From: Ziziphus jujuba
Lineage: Eukaryota > Streptophyta > Magnoliopsida > Rosales > Rhamnaceae
DNA length: 64,000 bases
Direction: 5' to 3'
NCBI RefSeq assembly: GCF_031755915.1
Contig: NC_083380.1
Coordinates: forward strand, 11,718,001-11,782,000
Shown piece after piece: positions 46,390 through 59,036 of the stretch. How positions within the stretch are numbered: position 1 is the first letter of the stretch; each line of letters starts with the position of its first letter. The position numbers were made by a program, and so were the translations under genes. The notes under the pieces are model-generated. The model was not told the origin of the DNA, made no database searches, and saw only the letters and a program-made list of their open reading frames with translations.

Positions 46390-46423
<34 letters not shown>
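46390..46423. repeat. (AT)n microsatellite in a TNL intron
   Basis: A continuous TA/AT run between the linker exon and the LRR exon. Confidence 0.95.
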
Positions 46424-46426
<3 letters not shown>

Positions 46427-47269
46427 GGCTTAATTTAGATATATATTTTGTATTAGAGATGTAGTAGTGTTTACTTAAAAGTAAATGCATAATCTTGTTC
46501 GTTATTATTAATATTATTTTTCTTTTTGGTTGTCAACGACAGCCACTTGAGCTGGTGAAGTTAAAGAAGATCGATCTTAGTTATTCTGAGCACCTTATGC
46601 AAATACCAAATTTGTCTCGGCCTATAAATCTTGAAGTTTTGAATCTTCAAGGTTGCAGTAGTTTGGTTCAACTTCCTTCATTTTTTCAGAATCTTGGCAA
46701 GCTTCAGTTTCTACATTTGCAGGATTGCTACAATCTTGAAGATGGCTTAGAAAATCTTCCAATCAGTGTAAGAAAATTATACCTGAGTAGGACAGCAATT
46801 AAAAGATTACCGGAGAGCATTTGGAAGTTGAAATATCTAGAATGGTTGGATCTTTCTTTTTGCCGAAACTTGAGAAGGATTCCAGAAATCTCGTGCCATA
46901 TGGAATTCTTGGTTGAAATTAAGTTATATGGAACAGAGATTGAAGAGTTGCCGAAGTCAATTGACAATCTAACCATTCTCAAAACTCTATGTGTTTGGTG
47001 GTCGCATGGATATGATAGTGGATGCAATAAGATGAGTAAGTTTCTTCCAAACAGCCTATGTAAATTATTGCATCTTCAATATTTGTACCTTGGGAAATGT
47101 TCATCACTTGAAGAATTGCCTCCCCTTCCACATGGTTTGCGTACATTGAATATAGAAAAATGCGAGATACTGAAATCGTTAGGAGAGCTTCCGTCATCTT
47201 TATTTCGTTTGTCTGCAAAGGAATGTTCATCAATCGAAGAATTGCCTCCCCTTCCACATGGTTTGCAAT

Positions 47270-48053
47270 TAGGGGTGGGCATGGATGGGGTTGGTTCGGT
47301 TTTGGACCGAAATACAACCCAATCCATACTTATCGGTTTTTCTAATATGCAATCAAAACCAAACCATTAAAACGTTAAATCCAAACCAAACCAAACCATT
47401 TATGATCGGTTTGGTTTGAATTGGTTGATCGGTTTGAAACTTACTAATTTATAAATATATAATACAAATAAAAAAATTTTCAAATATAAAATATAAATAA
47501 TAAATTATAATTATCCAAACATAAAATACAATTAGAATAATAAAATATAGTCTACAATAGAAAATAAAAAAGAAAATGTAGCAAATGATACACATCATGT
47601 ACTTATCAAGTAGTAAGCATTAATGTCATTATCTCACTCCTACAAAATTAAATTAAAATTGTTAGATCAAATAATGTAAAATAATACATTCATCAAAATT
47701 CATTCACTCAAGAATCGATTTGGGATTTGGGGATGTAAAAAAATATATATATATTAAAAATTAATATATAAAAATGTAAAAAAAAGTTAAAAATTAATAT
47801 ATAAAAATTAAAAAAAAAATAAAATTTATATTAAAAATGAAAAAATAAAAAAATATATAATTTTTTAATTATATAATATATTATTTGGATTAGATTGGAT
47901 TTACAATTCCAATCCATAACCAATCCAATTCATATAATTTATAATATTTTGAAGCTAATCCAATTAAATTAATGTAAAAATTCAATCCAAACTATTAAAA
48001 ATGGATTGAATTGGACGGGTTGAACGGGTTGGATTGGATTTTACCTATCCCTA
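47270..48053. mobile_element. Non-autonomous hAT-type element (784 bp) in the LRR exon
   Basis: Ends are TAGGGGTGGGCA and, reversed, TAGGGATAGGTA. Both sides carry the exact 8-bp duplication TTTGCAAT (47262-47269 and 48054-48061), the hAT length. The interior is very AT-rich, with direct and inverted copies of GGTTTGGTTT- and CAATCCA-type phrases and no coding capacity. Element plus duplication is 792 bases, a multiple of three. Removing it gives an uninterrupted LRR reading ...LPHGLQ-LLDIANCEKLKS. Confidence 0.92.
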
Positions 48054-48316
48054 TTTGCAATTATTGGATATAGCAAATTGTGAGAAATTGAAATCAATAG
48101 CGGAGCTTCCATCATCTTTAGAAGTCTTGCAAGCAAACGACTGCACATCATTGGAGACAATATCAAGTTGGGGGTATCCATCCGAACAAAAAGAACTTCA
48201 CGAAGATTTGGTTTTTTCGTTTGTGAACTGTATAAAATTGGATGACAACACACTCAACAACGTAATTGCTGATCATGTGTGCCATCGAATTTCGTCTGCT
48301 GTAGATGTATATATCT

Positions 48317-48341
48317 TTCTCTCTCTCTCTCTCTCTCTCTC
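48317..48341. repeat. (CT)n microsatellite in a TNL intron
   Basis: A run of CT repeats directly follows the GTATATATC donor of the last intron. Confidence 0.85.
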
Positions 48342-49075
48342 TCCCCTTTTATTTCTACTATAATCTTTTTTTATTTATTTATTTGTTTATTTTTTATAGT
48401 GATTTGGATTTTATTTCATGCCTACATATATATGTCCATGGTGTACAGGTTACTGAGTTTGTGTATCCAGGAGACGAAATCCCAGAGTGGTTCAGCTATC
48501 AAACTGGCGGTTAAGATTCAATCAATATCCATCTTCCTCCAAATTGGTTAAAACTGGGATCGAGATTTGCCATTTGCCTTGTTTATGTTGAGCTGAATGG
48601 TTATTATAATCAACTTATCGACGTTGAATACGAATTCAATTTCAAAGGCAAAACTAGTAACGGTGATGACCTTCTTTACAAGCATGGTGGTGAGTTTATA
48701 AAACGTGATGGAGGCATTATTGATTCAGAGCATGTGTTAATTTTTACGCGACCTGACAAATTCGGAGGATTGTTTGGGCCTATTTCTGATGATGAATTGT
48801 TAAATGTGTTTGGGCCAAACTGGTCCTCTATCTGTCGCAACATCACCGAGGCTTCTTTCCGTGTATTCAACAAGGATCAGAACGGTGTGATTATGAACAT
48901 AAAAAAATTGGGGATTCACCCCCTTAACAACGGGTTTGAGGAGCCAAATGTAGACGAGGACAGTACTTCTAAAAGAGGGTTTGATGAATGTTCTTCTGAT
49001 CAACCCAATAAATACCAACACAACCATTTCTCGCATCCTCACAATATTTCCAAGAGAATCAAGCTTAAGGGATAA

Positions 49076-50286
49076 TATATTACATAACTTCAATATAACC
49101 AACTAAACTCGACCCTATCATTTTATGTATATTTATACATCACAAACTGATTAAATTTATTTGATATACACTTGCAGTGCGAGTAAAATGCAGGGACTCA
49201 AATTTATTTTCTATGAAACTCCACACATAACTATATTCTTTCATAAATATATTGGATACTACTAGCTATTTTGTTCTCCGAATGTAGGCAAAGAAATTAA
49301 TTTATTTAAGAAATTAGAAATTGCTTTTTATAGTTTCCAAATATTTTTTGAACTTCTTTTCCCTTTCAGCTCACAATATTCTTTAACAGAAAACTTATTC
49401 GCTTCACTACCCAATAATATAAACTCCCGAACCAAATATTTTGGTAGACATAAGGAATTTCCAATTTTACATCTTTATTATTCAAATATTTTGTGTTTTG
49501 ACTGTTGGGCTTCCCATTAACAACAATGGGTCAGTCAGGGCCAAGTTACGAATACTCCATTAGTTGAGATCCAGTCATTGTTCTTCAACTACGTTTGCAT
49601 CCCAAAGCCCAATAGCCCAACAAAAAGCCCAGGTTTTCCCCGGGTAGCCTTGGGAGGAGGGAAAGAGGCAGTGGTTTTCTAGGAATGGTAATACAGGGTA
49701 GGATAGGATTGTCTGTCTTTGGTACAATAAGAATCTTCATCGGTATCATATTTTGCCATTTTGTAGCTATATATATTCTTATTTGAAATGATAAATATTT
49801 GCAGCCATTAGAGAATTTAAAAGCAGGCAGAAAATTATAAAAAAGTAAAAACCTAGGTTCATAGGAAAATTTGCTAGCTTCCTTGGACTCATTAAGGTAA
49901 TCAGCAATATTAATTGAATCAAGCACGTAAAAGTGAAGGGATAAAATCCTTCAATCTATGACCATCCAAAATAAGCATCCCCACTTTGAAAAGTTCAGTT
50001 TTTATGACCATATGCGAACATTTTACTAGTTATATATGCAATTTCAATATGGAAACATTTAAAGCAACCACGTGGGAAGCATGGTCACTGTAGCTGGCTG
50101 CTTTATGTTCGTTAGAAAGAAGGAATTCAAGAAAAAGAGACTTTCCTACTTCCCTCTCAACAACCAATTCATAATAAATGCATCTTCTTTTCTACCTATA
50201 TATTATATGGTACTGAAAGATGCTATGTGAATTATGAAAGTGTTTTTCCAATCAGCCTCTCAATCAAGCATTCAAGAAACAGAAAG
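49076..50286. other. Intergenic, no gene seen
   Basis: AT-rich, with no recognisable coding sequence. The last ~90 bases contain the CYSTM promoter: CCTATATATTATATGG at 50195-50210 is a TATA-like stretch about 85 bases before the ATG. Confidence 0.55.
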
Positions 50287-50552
50287 ATGAGTAGTGAAGC
50301 ACCAGCACAACAACAAATGTCCTACTATGACCACGTCCAGAAACGCCATGACGAGAAAGGTTGCCTTTATGCCTGGTCTGTCTTTCTTTTCATCTAAACC
50401 TCAAATTTAACAACAAAAAAAAATTCCCCCCCTCTGTTTCTTTTTCTTTTATATGTTAATTTTGATGCAGGCTGTTCACGTTGTGTTGCTGCTGTTGCTG
50501 CTACGAGACTTGCGAATGCTGCTTAGATGGGGTCTGCTGTTGCTGTTCTTAG
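50287..50552 (+). CDS. Small cysteine-rich CYSTM-domain protein (56 aa, two exons)
   Basis: Exon 1 (50287-50375) and exon 2 (50471-50552) join at GT/AG sites to give [40 protein letters not shown], then [16 protein letters not shown]. The hydrophilic Gln/Tyr N-terminus and the Cys-packed C-terminal tail are those of the CYSTM (cysteine-rich transmembrane module) family, small tail-anchored membrane proteins tied to stress tolerance and defence in plants. Length is normal for the family. A TATA-like motif lies about 85 bases upstream. This is the only gene in the window that looks intact: start, splice sites and stop are all good. The exact member of the family cannot be told. Confidence 0.88.
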
Positions 50553-51171
50553 ATTTCTTTCATTTCTATACTAAATTTATTGGTTTTGGAACCAAGTTTC
50601 TTGTTTCATGAAAACTTTCTTAAAAGAAAAAATTCGATGTGAACAGAGTCTTTCAATCCCAAGGCCTTTATTTATTTTTTATTTATTTTTTATTTTTGCT
50701 ATTTAGTTGATTGTTGCACCCTTGTATCAAACTGCCTCTAATGAGCAAACAAGTTTGGGACATTGATCTTGGTGAATAATCGATAATGAGTTTATTGAAG
50801 TTTATTGGCAATAATTGATCCTTTACACAATTACATTTACAATTATAATTATCTCCTCAATTTCAATTTGATATCAAGAATCCATCTCCAGGTTTTTTTA
50901 GCAGTAAGCCTTGGATTACATAGATGAAAGCTATAAAGCCAGCATCCGTTTACAAGTAACATCATAATATATACTTAACACCCTAAAAAGAATTGAAATT
51001 GGTGGCCTAGAAAAAGAAAATTTTACATTTGAAGATATCTGCTAAACAGTCATTTACATTGACTTTCCCTGATCGTTGATACTCTTTAAAACCAGTCTCC
51101 TATGCATATTTCATCTTCAGGAACTCAAAATTGGGCTCCATGGCAAGCTTTTATCCGAAATCATGAATCAC

Positions 51172-52921
51172 TTAGTTACCAAGGATAGGGTTTCTCTCTT
51201 CATCAATTTCAATGAAGAGAAGATGATTAGGATCGGATCCATTTGGCCCCTCAGAATAAAGTGTAGGAAGGTAAGCATGGTATGCTGGCAGGTACCTTGA
51301 CACAAAATCTTTGACCTGCAAAATAGAACCCCAAATCACAAATATTTCTGCTACTAGAACCTACTGCAGTTTTTCTTTTCTGTCATTGTAACACTATCAA
51401 ATATGAGTGCATATAAAATAACACACCTCCTCATCAGACATTCCAGGTTTGCCTGCCTCTCTCATTGCAATCTCTGCCTGCAGGATCACCACATTACTTA
51501 TTACACAAGGTTATGGTTTATCATTACATATAAAAGTACTTAGAAAGATGAAATACAAACCTGCAAACGCCACTGGTAGACACAACTTGGGTCCTTGATC
51601 TTGATAACTATCCACGACTTAATGAATTTGTCCCAAGCATCATAATAAGCTTCAAGATTTTTATTTACAATCTCGAGCTGTAAAATGAAACTTAAGATTG
51701 AATGTAGCTTCCCTCACTAAAACTACAATATGACATCAAACCACGTGCAAGAAATATCAATGATGTCTTAAAGTATTCCCCATGCTCTGACCTGAGGATC
51801 AACAGCCTTGACAACTTCACCTGGAAGAGGTTTGAAACCAAGCATCCAACCTTCAAACAGAACAACCTGAATGACCAAATCAGGCCAAAATCATGAGATT
51901 CTGTTTCAGGATTTTCCAACATAGGCAATCAAAAGAAACACCATTTGGGGTTTTGTCCTAGAGATTCAAATTAGCATCCATACCTTGACTATTATTAATG
52001 AACTTAGAACAAGACAAGTGAAACTTCGATATGAGCAAACATATATTTCACATAATCAGGTTTCTAAAAGGTAACACTGCCATACTTTTGTACCAGCCAA
52101 AAGTGAAAACGTGATCAATCCTAAAAATGCCACTTACAGAAAGTGGCCCTTCAACCTCTGGCCATGTTGAAGGATCAGCTCTGTCACCCTTCCCATTGTA
52201 AGCAGACTGAAAGAGAGAGCAAGTCGTGATATGCAACATTGGACTTAAAATTAGATTTGGAAAATGACCAAATTTATTTCAATGGGATTACCTTGTCATA
52301 TCGGGGCAGCTTCAACTTCATACCTGGATACTTCAGATTTAATTATTGAAAAAAGCAAATACTAATTGCAAATAAAGCTATCTCAAGAAGACTTACCTTC
52401 TTTAGTTAAATTGGTTAGACCTGTCAGTGTTTCAACAGAGAATGGAAGATCATGGCTGCCAGCATTTCCACGGAGCTAAAGCAACAGAAATAGAACAAAC
52501 TGTCATAACAAAGCATTAAGTAATTTACAGTCAAATTGTTTGTCACTTAAAATTTACTATTTGGAGATTGCGTAGATTGCTACCTCTAGAAGTTAATTCC
52601 CTGGATGTTGTTCTCTTAGTTTAGCCTGCAATGAACACAATATTGCATCAGAAAACAAAAACACAAAGAAGAAAAAGTAGATACCAAAGATTGCAGAATG
52701 TATTACCTGGGCGTCTGCTGTCAAATAAAAGTCATCAATGGATATTGTGGCAGACTTCCCTGAGATTTGAACCAAGTTAGCAATCCTAATTTTCTATATT
52801 TTTTTACAACTTCAATAATGTGCCATTTTTCTGCAACTTACGTTCTATTTACTCGGAAAAGATAATCAAGAGCAGTGACTGGTGTAGTCTTCCCACAACC
52901 TTGGGGTGCACTAAAACCAAT
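51172..52921 (-). pseudogene. D-glycerate 3-kinase gene, 5'-truncated and with a stop
   Basis: Minus-strand exons in order. 52921-52842: IGFSAPQGCGKTTPVTALDY, the P-loop. About 52759-52707: GKSATISIDDFYLTADAQ. About 52629-52580: AKLREQHPGN*LLE. Then LRGNAGSHDLPFSVETL, PRYDK, SAYNGKGDRADPSTWPEVEG, VLFEGWMLGFKPLPGEVVKA, NLEAYYDAWDKFIKSW, AEIAMREAGKPGMSDEEV and finally KDFVSRYLPAYHAYLPTLYS...IDEERNPILGN. This is plant GLYK, which phosphorylates D-glycerate in the last step of the photorespiratory cycle in chloroplasts. The exons coding for the transit peptide and about half of the protein are missing upstream of 52921, although the acceptor site is kept. A TAA at 52593-52595 stands where Ala is expected. 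The copy is probably a dead duplicate. Confidence 0.92.
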
Positions 52922-52929
52922 CTGTATTA

Positions 52930-54137
52930 CAAACAAAATGTCTAAGAGATCAATGATAGGAATAGCCCTTATCTAATTTAACCCTTTCTAGCAATTTTCT
53001 GTCATCACATAAACCTAAGTAGTTTTCTTACAAACTTGCCAGAAAGACAAAATCCAATACAGCAACTAAATTTACAGTAAGTAATATTGAATGTTTTTTT
53101 TTTTTTTTTTTTTCAAAATTTTATGATTTTCTTGAACAAAAAGTGACACCATGTTGCTCATTTTTTATTAGTAAAATCTTTCAAAAACATTTGTGCATTT
53201 AAAAAGGCTTTTTTTTTTTTGGTTTTTTTTAATTTTTATTTTTTGGAAAAAAAAAAAGGCTCTACTGAAAAACAACGAATATAATACATGTTGTTTTGAT
53301 GTTTTCCTGATTTTATGTTAATATCTTACAAGTGTTTGATAAAATGCGTTAAAAAAGGATAGTTTTACTTTTTCCTGATAATTTTTTTGCGTAATAATCT
53401 TCCGAAACATTTGATAAGCTGTTTTGGTAGATAACACTAAAAGCTTTGATGGAGGTCGGAGAGAGAGAACGCAGTAAAAGGCTGAAACAGATGAATAAAA
53501 GGAGATAAGGTTGACCGCCCGGCAACCGCAGAGCTCTTAGTTTGTTATACGAGGGAGTAGAAAGGAGGGAAGAGAAACAGTCAAGGTCTAATGGTCTACA
53601 ACTGCTTTTTCTTTTTTTGGGAATTAAACTCTTAAATATTTTTGCACTTTTTTATTTTTTATTTTTTATAGTTTAAATATTTTTGAGCGTTGTTACTTTT
53701 TTTTTTTTTTTTTGGGAGAATTTACACATTGTTACTACATTACATAACTACTGACATTGCCCCCAAAGTATTCTGTATCCGTTTGTCACTTTAATTTACT
53801 CATACATCAATCCATGAAAAATAACATTTTATCTGATAGAATGAAAAAAAAAAAAAAACACAAAACAAATTTAATTGTTAAAATACGTTATTAAAATTAG
53901 TTTGTAAAATTATCGTTTATTAAAATTTTATATTTTTTAAATTAATATTATTGAAAAAAAATAATCAATAAAGAAAAAACTTTCCCCATTTCTCCTGAAG
54001 CATTTTTCCTATTTTCGTTAATCTATTCATTTGTCACTCAAAGTTTATTTCTAAATAATTTTTTTTTTTTAAACTCATGTCTTTTTTTTTTTTTTTTTTT
54101 GACTTATGCTTTTCCGCATTGAATTCAAGGTCTCTCT
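52930..54137. other. AT-rich spacer, no gene seen
   Basis: The upstream GLYK exons are not here. There are T-runs at about 53094-53115, 53210-53230 and 53698-53715, and an A-run near 53845. A small less AT-rich patch at 53450-53580 is not recognisable. Confidence 0.55.
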
Positions 54138-54156
54138 CCCCCCCCCCCCCCCCCCC
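54138..54156. repeat. Poly-C tract (19 bases)
   Basis: An uninterrupted run of 19 C after TCTCTCT, rare in such AT-rich DNA and immediately before the FATC-like fragment. Length may be unstable in sequencing. Confidence 0.9.
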
Positions 54157-54164
54157 TAGTTTGA

Positions 54165-54299
54165 TGCAGAAGAAAATTGGTGTCTGTTGCAAAACAAAAT
54201 TGGAGCTGTGCACAGATTCAACAACTGATACAAGATGGGATTGATCCTGAGCGTCTATGCCATATGTTCCCTGGATGGGGAGCTTGGATGTCATTGATT
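54165..54299 (+). pseudogene. ATM C-terminal (FATC) fragment
   Basis: The plus strand reads DAEENWCLLQNKIGAVHRF in one frame and then, after a one-base shift, QQLIQDGIDPERLCHMFPGW followed by GAW. The pattern LIQxAxDPExLxxMFxGWxAW at the end of a protein is the FATC domain of PI3K-like kinases, and the plant ATM tail matches best from memory. The sequence then runs past the expected end. The ATM middle region begins only at 55107, to the right and on the same strand, so this tail lies upstream of the body. No kinase domain lies between them. Confidence 0.7.
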
Positions 54300-55106
54300 T
54301 GCTTCGCGCTTATAGTTTCATGAGCAACAATCATTTGTACAGTCGGCTTTTTGCTCTTTTTTTTTCTTTTTTTTGTAAATTGGCATAAATATTCTTATAG
54401 CTCAAAACTGTTGTGCATGTATATAAATTTTATATATAACAATGTATATCTTGATCACGGGTTCGATTTTCAATAAGCTCGCAAATGTAGAACAGCGGTT
54501 TACCTAGTAAAGCTTGAATATCAGCCAGAGTTTAGCATTAGTTGCTGGGCATGGTATGGTGTGTGTGGAGGTGGGATTGGGTTAGGACATCAACACCTGA
54601 TCAATACCATCCATGAAACTTTTTTAACCAGACACAAAAAATGTTTGTTTCAAAATTACCTTTTTTTAAAAAAATAAATAAATAAAATTTGGGTTGTTTC
54701 GTTATTACGCTGTGTGGGTTGAACTGTTGAAACGGAAGCTCAACATTGGCTAGTTTTTGTTTAGGTTTTTAGGTAATCAAATATATTTTCATATTTGTCT
54801 TTCTTGACGTCCAATAGAAAAAGGTTTTTGTTTAGGTTTCGTTATTACGATGTGTGGGTTGTTTAGGTTTTTATGTAATTGTGAAGGATGTAAAACTTTT
54901 TGCTGCATAAATGTGCTTTTTTTCTTTTTGTTTATACTTTTTGTGGGTGTCATGAATCATCACGACTTTAATCCAAAGCAAAGATGAACTGAGCTAATAT
55001 ATGGCTTCAATTTACTTTTCATATAATTTTAATACTTCCTGTCCCCTTTCTTTTGCTTTGATTTTATATCATTTAGTTTGCATTGTTAAAATAAAATGTC
55101 TTCTTT
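54300..55106. other. Spacer between ATM tail and ATM body, no exon seen
   Basis: AT-rich, with no kinase-domain motifs (no DRH or DFG-like blocks read in any frame). Confidence 0.5.
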
Positions 55107-57064
55107 TTGTCTCCTTGTAGTTCATCTGATCTTATAATGTTTAATTCAATTGATTCCTTAAATTTATTATCAGCCGAGGCGATTTCACTGGATAAGTCTA
55201 CTCTGTGGATGACACATGGTAAAACTTTAGAGGCGTGGATTTGTCCACTTTCCTACTTGCTATGTGGCTACTGCAGTGATGCGATTCTAAGGTATTCTTT
55301 TTTATTTTTGCTTTGGGAGTTTATAAATTCTTATATGTTCCATTGAGATTTCAATATAGTTGCATTTGGTTAAGTGAATTAATTAGATTGACTTTCTGCT
55401 TTCAGATTATGTCAGGATATTGAATTATTAAAAGCTGACGTTGCTGAGCTCCTGTTCCCAAGTATTTTCGTTAATCTGGCTGGAAGGAGGGATATAGATA
55501 TTGATCTTCAGAGTTTGATCTCTTAACAGGTTGATATTTGGAGCTATTTCGGTCTTCTACTAAATTTTTAAACATAGTACTCTGTAAAGTATTAAATGCA
55601 TCTCTGAGATTTCCCACATGAGAGGAGGAATTAAAATTTACAATAGATGAAACTTATAGGTAATCAGGAATGCAGGCAAATTAGGGTGTAATGAGCTGAG
55701 TGAGCTGAATACTAGAATTCTTGCTCTAACAAAAGTTTGGAATATCTTGTTCAAGATTGTCTCAGCTCGAGTTTAGCTTGGCTCAACCTGTTGAAACATT
55801 TAATTCCTTAATTTTATTTACACCACTAAATTCTATATGCTTTTGATTTGTTTTATTATAGTTTTTTTTTTTTATATATAAATGAAGTCACATTGTTTTG
55901 TATGATTAGTGGGTATTAGATTAAAGTATTCTTTATAAGCTAGGTATTAAGCTATACTGCAAGGGTCTGGAAGAGGAAGAAAATTCAAAATATGAATTAA
56001 GAGTTCTTATCTTTTTAGGATGCAGCTTTTAGAGAGTTAGAAAGTTGACAATATGGCTGTCATTTGGTGGTTGGTTTTGACTATTATGCAACATTCAGAA
56101 CTTTAAGAAAGATAGGTTCCTTTTTGTTTAACTATCTGTCTCATGAGAAATTAAATTCCATGTTAGTTAGGCCTCATGGGTTCTTTTATCTGTCATATGG
56201 TACTTATATATTTTCCTTTTTCCTTTTTCCTTTAACATAACATAACTTTAATTTAATAATTGATTTCGTCCAATATGTTATGTATCAGATAATAATTGTT
56301 TCAGTATGACTTACTCTTAGTTTGGTTAGATGTTTCATTACAATTATGTGAAACTTTGATGCTAAAGTTTGAATTCTTGTGCTCTTTTGGATGTGAAAAG
56401 TTGATCTTTTTTGTCTATTTATATGCAGATGGAGAATCATATATTCACAGAGTCTAACATGTTAGTCAAATCAATTCAAGTTTTTCTTAATGCCCTTAAT
56501 GAACTTCGTTTATGTCATATAATGGAAAGATCTTCTTTTCTTCCATCAAAGCTAGAAAGTTCTAAGGTAATTGTGTGCAGATCATTCATATAGTTGTTCT
56601 GTATAATGGTTTTTGAGTTTTCATGTTGTCACAGCTTCTAATTGATAAATATATATATATTTTTCTTCTTGTGCCAAGTCTTCTACTTATGGCTCTAAAA
56701 TCCATTCTACTTCTGGAAAGGCTAGATACTCAGCGTGGACTGGAAATTCAATGTTAACTGCGTTATGGAACAAGGTTATTTTATCATGAACTTTTGATCA
56801 CAAAAATCACAGTGCTTTGCTCTTTGAAATCTTTAACATAAAAACTTGGGTTCAGTTAAGTTTAAGGCCTTAATAAGTTCATGGTGTTTATCATGGTTCT
56901 CATAGTCTGATACGTGTTGTTTTATTTATTTGTTATTTCTTGGTCATATTTTTTTGGTCTTTGGTTGGAGAGAAATAGCAGCGCGTTTTGATGGAGAAGA
57001 AATTCTCTTATGGAATTGAAAGCTAGATTTTTGTGAGCCCAACACAAAGAAAAGTCCCTTGTTC

Positions 57065-57096
<32 letters not shown>

Positions 57097-58900
57097 TTTC
57101 TTTACACTGTTTATTTTCATGCACGTTGTCTACATGTGTTATATTCACAGTGCGTTTCTTTATAAATTTAGAACTTGTGACTGGTAATAGCATTTTGTTG
57201 CTTCCTTGCTCTATTGCTTACAGTTATATATGTTTCCAGGTTTATTGGCTTTCCATTGATTATCTTGTTGTTGCGAAGTCAGCAGTTGTGAGTTCCGTAG
57301 TGTTGACCTAATTTTCTATTTTCATGATCATCTTTTGATAGTGGTGTATGGCATTTCCTTTTGACTTGGATTTTTATGCTTTATAGGTTTGTGGCTTGTA
57401 CTTCACTGCTGTTATGTATGTAGAGCATTGGTGTGAAGAGAATTTCAAGAGCCTCACACTAGGGAGTCCATATTTCTCTCACATTGAAATGGTTAGTTGT
57501 TATGATATACTCTTCCATCTGCTTTTTCGTCCTGAGATCTTGACATGTTTTTTTATAAATTCTTTGGGCATCTCTTGATTATAGAATTTTGATGCCAGCA
57601 GACAGATAACGTTTTTGACTATTTTTATTTTAAATTTCCAGTTACCTCATCACATTGAAATACTTGTGTCGGCAGTGAATCATATAAATGAACCTGACAG
57701 CTTGTATGGAATTATCCAGTCGCATAAGGTAAGTAAATATTTAAATTTGTTTCACCTTTTGTTAGTAGATAAACTCATCCCTAGACCCCACTCCCTTGAA
57801 TTGGTTATGTTAATTAAATATCTTGAAGCATAAGCAGGTTATGGATCAGTTGATTATATATTGTTCTCCATCTAGTTAGATTTTCATAGAAACAACCCTG
57901 TATTGGCAATCCACATTGCCACTAGAAGTTCAATGTGTTTTAACCATTTTCAAGCAAGAAAATAAAAAAGTGCAAACCTGAACTAGGGATATTCCTCCAA
58001 CACGTCAAACCCTCAAGCCACGTCATTAGCTATTTTTCACAAAATATGGTCATTATGCTTGTTCCATATATTTAGTATAGCTTTTGGGATCCTGTGTTAT
58101 TATTAGTTTTTTCCTTTGTGTTTATGGTATTGAAGTTGACTTCCCAAGCAATCACCTTTGAGCATGAGGGAAACCGGGGAAAGGCTCTTGCGTATTATGA
58201 CTTGCAAGTACGTTCAGCTGCCTTGGTACATATGGACTATGATTCCAAAAGTTCACCCATGAAACAGGATCCACCATGTTTATCCAGTACCACAGTGGAA
58301 GAACAAATGAGGCAGAGAAGCCCTTATAAAGGTCTGATTAGATCCTTGCAACAAATAGGTTGTATGCACATCCTAGATTTGTATTGCCAAGTACTGACCT
58401 CACATAAGGGTCAGTTTCAGCATGATCTGGAGTTTTCTGAGTTGCAGGTTTGTTATATTAATTTTTCTGTCTCATAATAGATGCATGATTATCAACATTT
58501 CCATTTTCCTTCTGGGTTTGACAAGTTTCTGATTTTTTATGTTCTTCATACTATTTTTTTTTTATTGTTTTGGTCTATTTGCAGTATGAGGCTACTTGGC
58601 ATGCGGGAAAGTGGGATTTTTCCTGACTTTATGTTGGAGATAACTCTCCAAGTTTGCATGTTAATTATGATCGGTTCAATGAAAATTTGCACAGGTAATA
58701 TAGTTCATTGTTTAGACTTGTTTTCTTATTTCAGTTTGTAAATTTTGCATCTCTTTTTTTCTTACTCTTAATGAGTGTAGATTATGGGGCTTCGTGAAGT
58801 AGCTTCGCCCGGATATAAATGTGTTTATGCAAGAGATAATTCTTTCATTTTTGTTTCTAAATGCTTTTTATTCTATTTTCATTATATAGTCCTTCTCATA

Positions 58901-59036
58901 TGCGGGTACCTGCAAGTTTTTGTGGTGCAGCTGCACATTCCACCAGATCTTTTTGGGATGTGTAATTCAGAGTTATACATCCCACTAGATGTGGTGGGAC
59001 TTGTATCCGCACCATAAAAACTTGCAGCTACCTGCA
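58901..59036. repeat. Near-perfect ~65-bp inverted repeat (hairpin, MITE-like) in an ATM intron
   Basis: The left arm begins TGCGGGTACCTGCAAGTTTT and ends TGGGATGTGTAA. The right arm is its inverse, starting TTATACATCCCA. The loop is about 6 bases. A related phrase (GTGGATACACATCCCACCAC) recurs near 60968. It could be a foldback MITE. No clear target duplication is visible. Confidence 0.8.

Larger units (their letters stand above)
44190..49075 (+). pseudogene. TIR-NBS-LRR (TNL) disease-resistance gene, broken
   Basis: Cytoplasmic immune-receptor family. Exon 1 (44190-44662): TIR domain, MASSSSSSQEKHDVFLSFRG, EDTR, ending at a GT site; a longer start 24 bases upstream is possible. Exon 2 (44779-45908): NB-ARC with P-loop GMKGIGKTT, kinase-2 NVFIVLDNL, GSRIIVTS, GNPLAL, FLDIACFF and MHD. 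Exon 3 (46011-46349): linker. Exon 4 (46543-48306): leucine-rich repeats. Exon 5 (48449-49075): C-JID-like C-terminal domain (YPGDEIPEWFSYQ). Lesions: a 19-bp tandem duplication at 44885-44922 shifts the frame before the P-loop; TGA at 45162-45164; TAA at 46050-46052; TAA at 48512-48514; and a 784-bp hAT-type element in the LRR exon. A 24-bp in-frame duplication near 45758-45800 doubles the MHD segment. Such genes detect pathogen effectors. This one cannot make a full protein. Confidence 0.95.

Noticed and set aside
54034..54294. Minus-strand open frame with poly-Gly and poly-Lys
   Set aside because: It is created by the poly-C and poly-T tracts and runs antisense to the FATC-like fragment.
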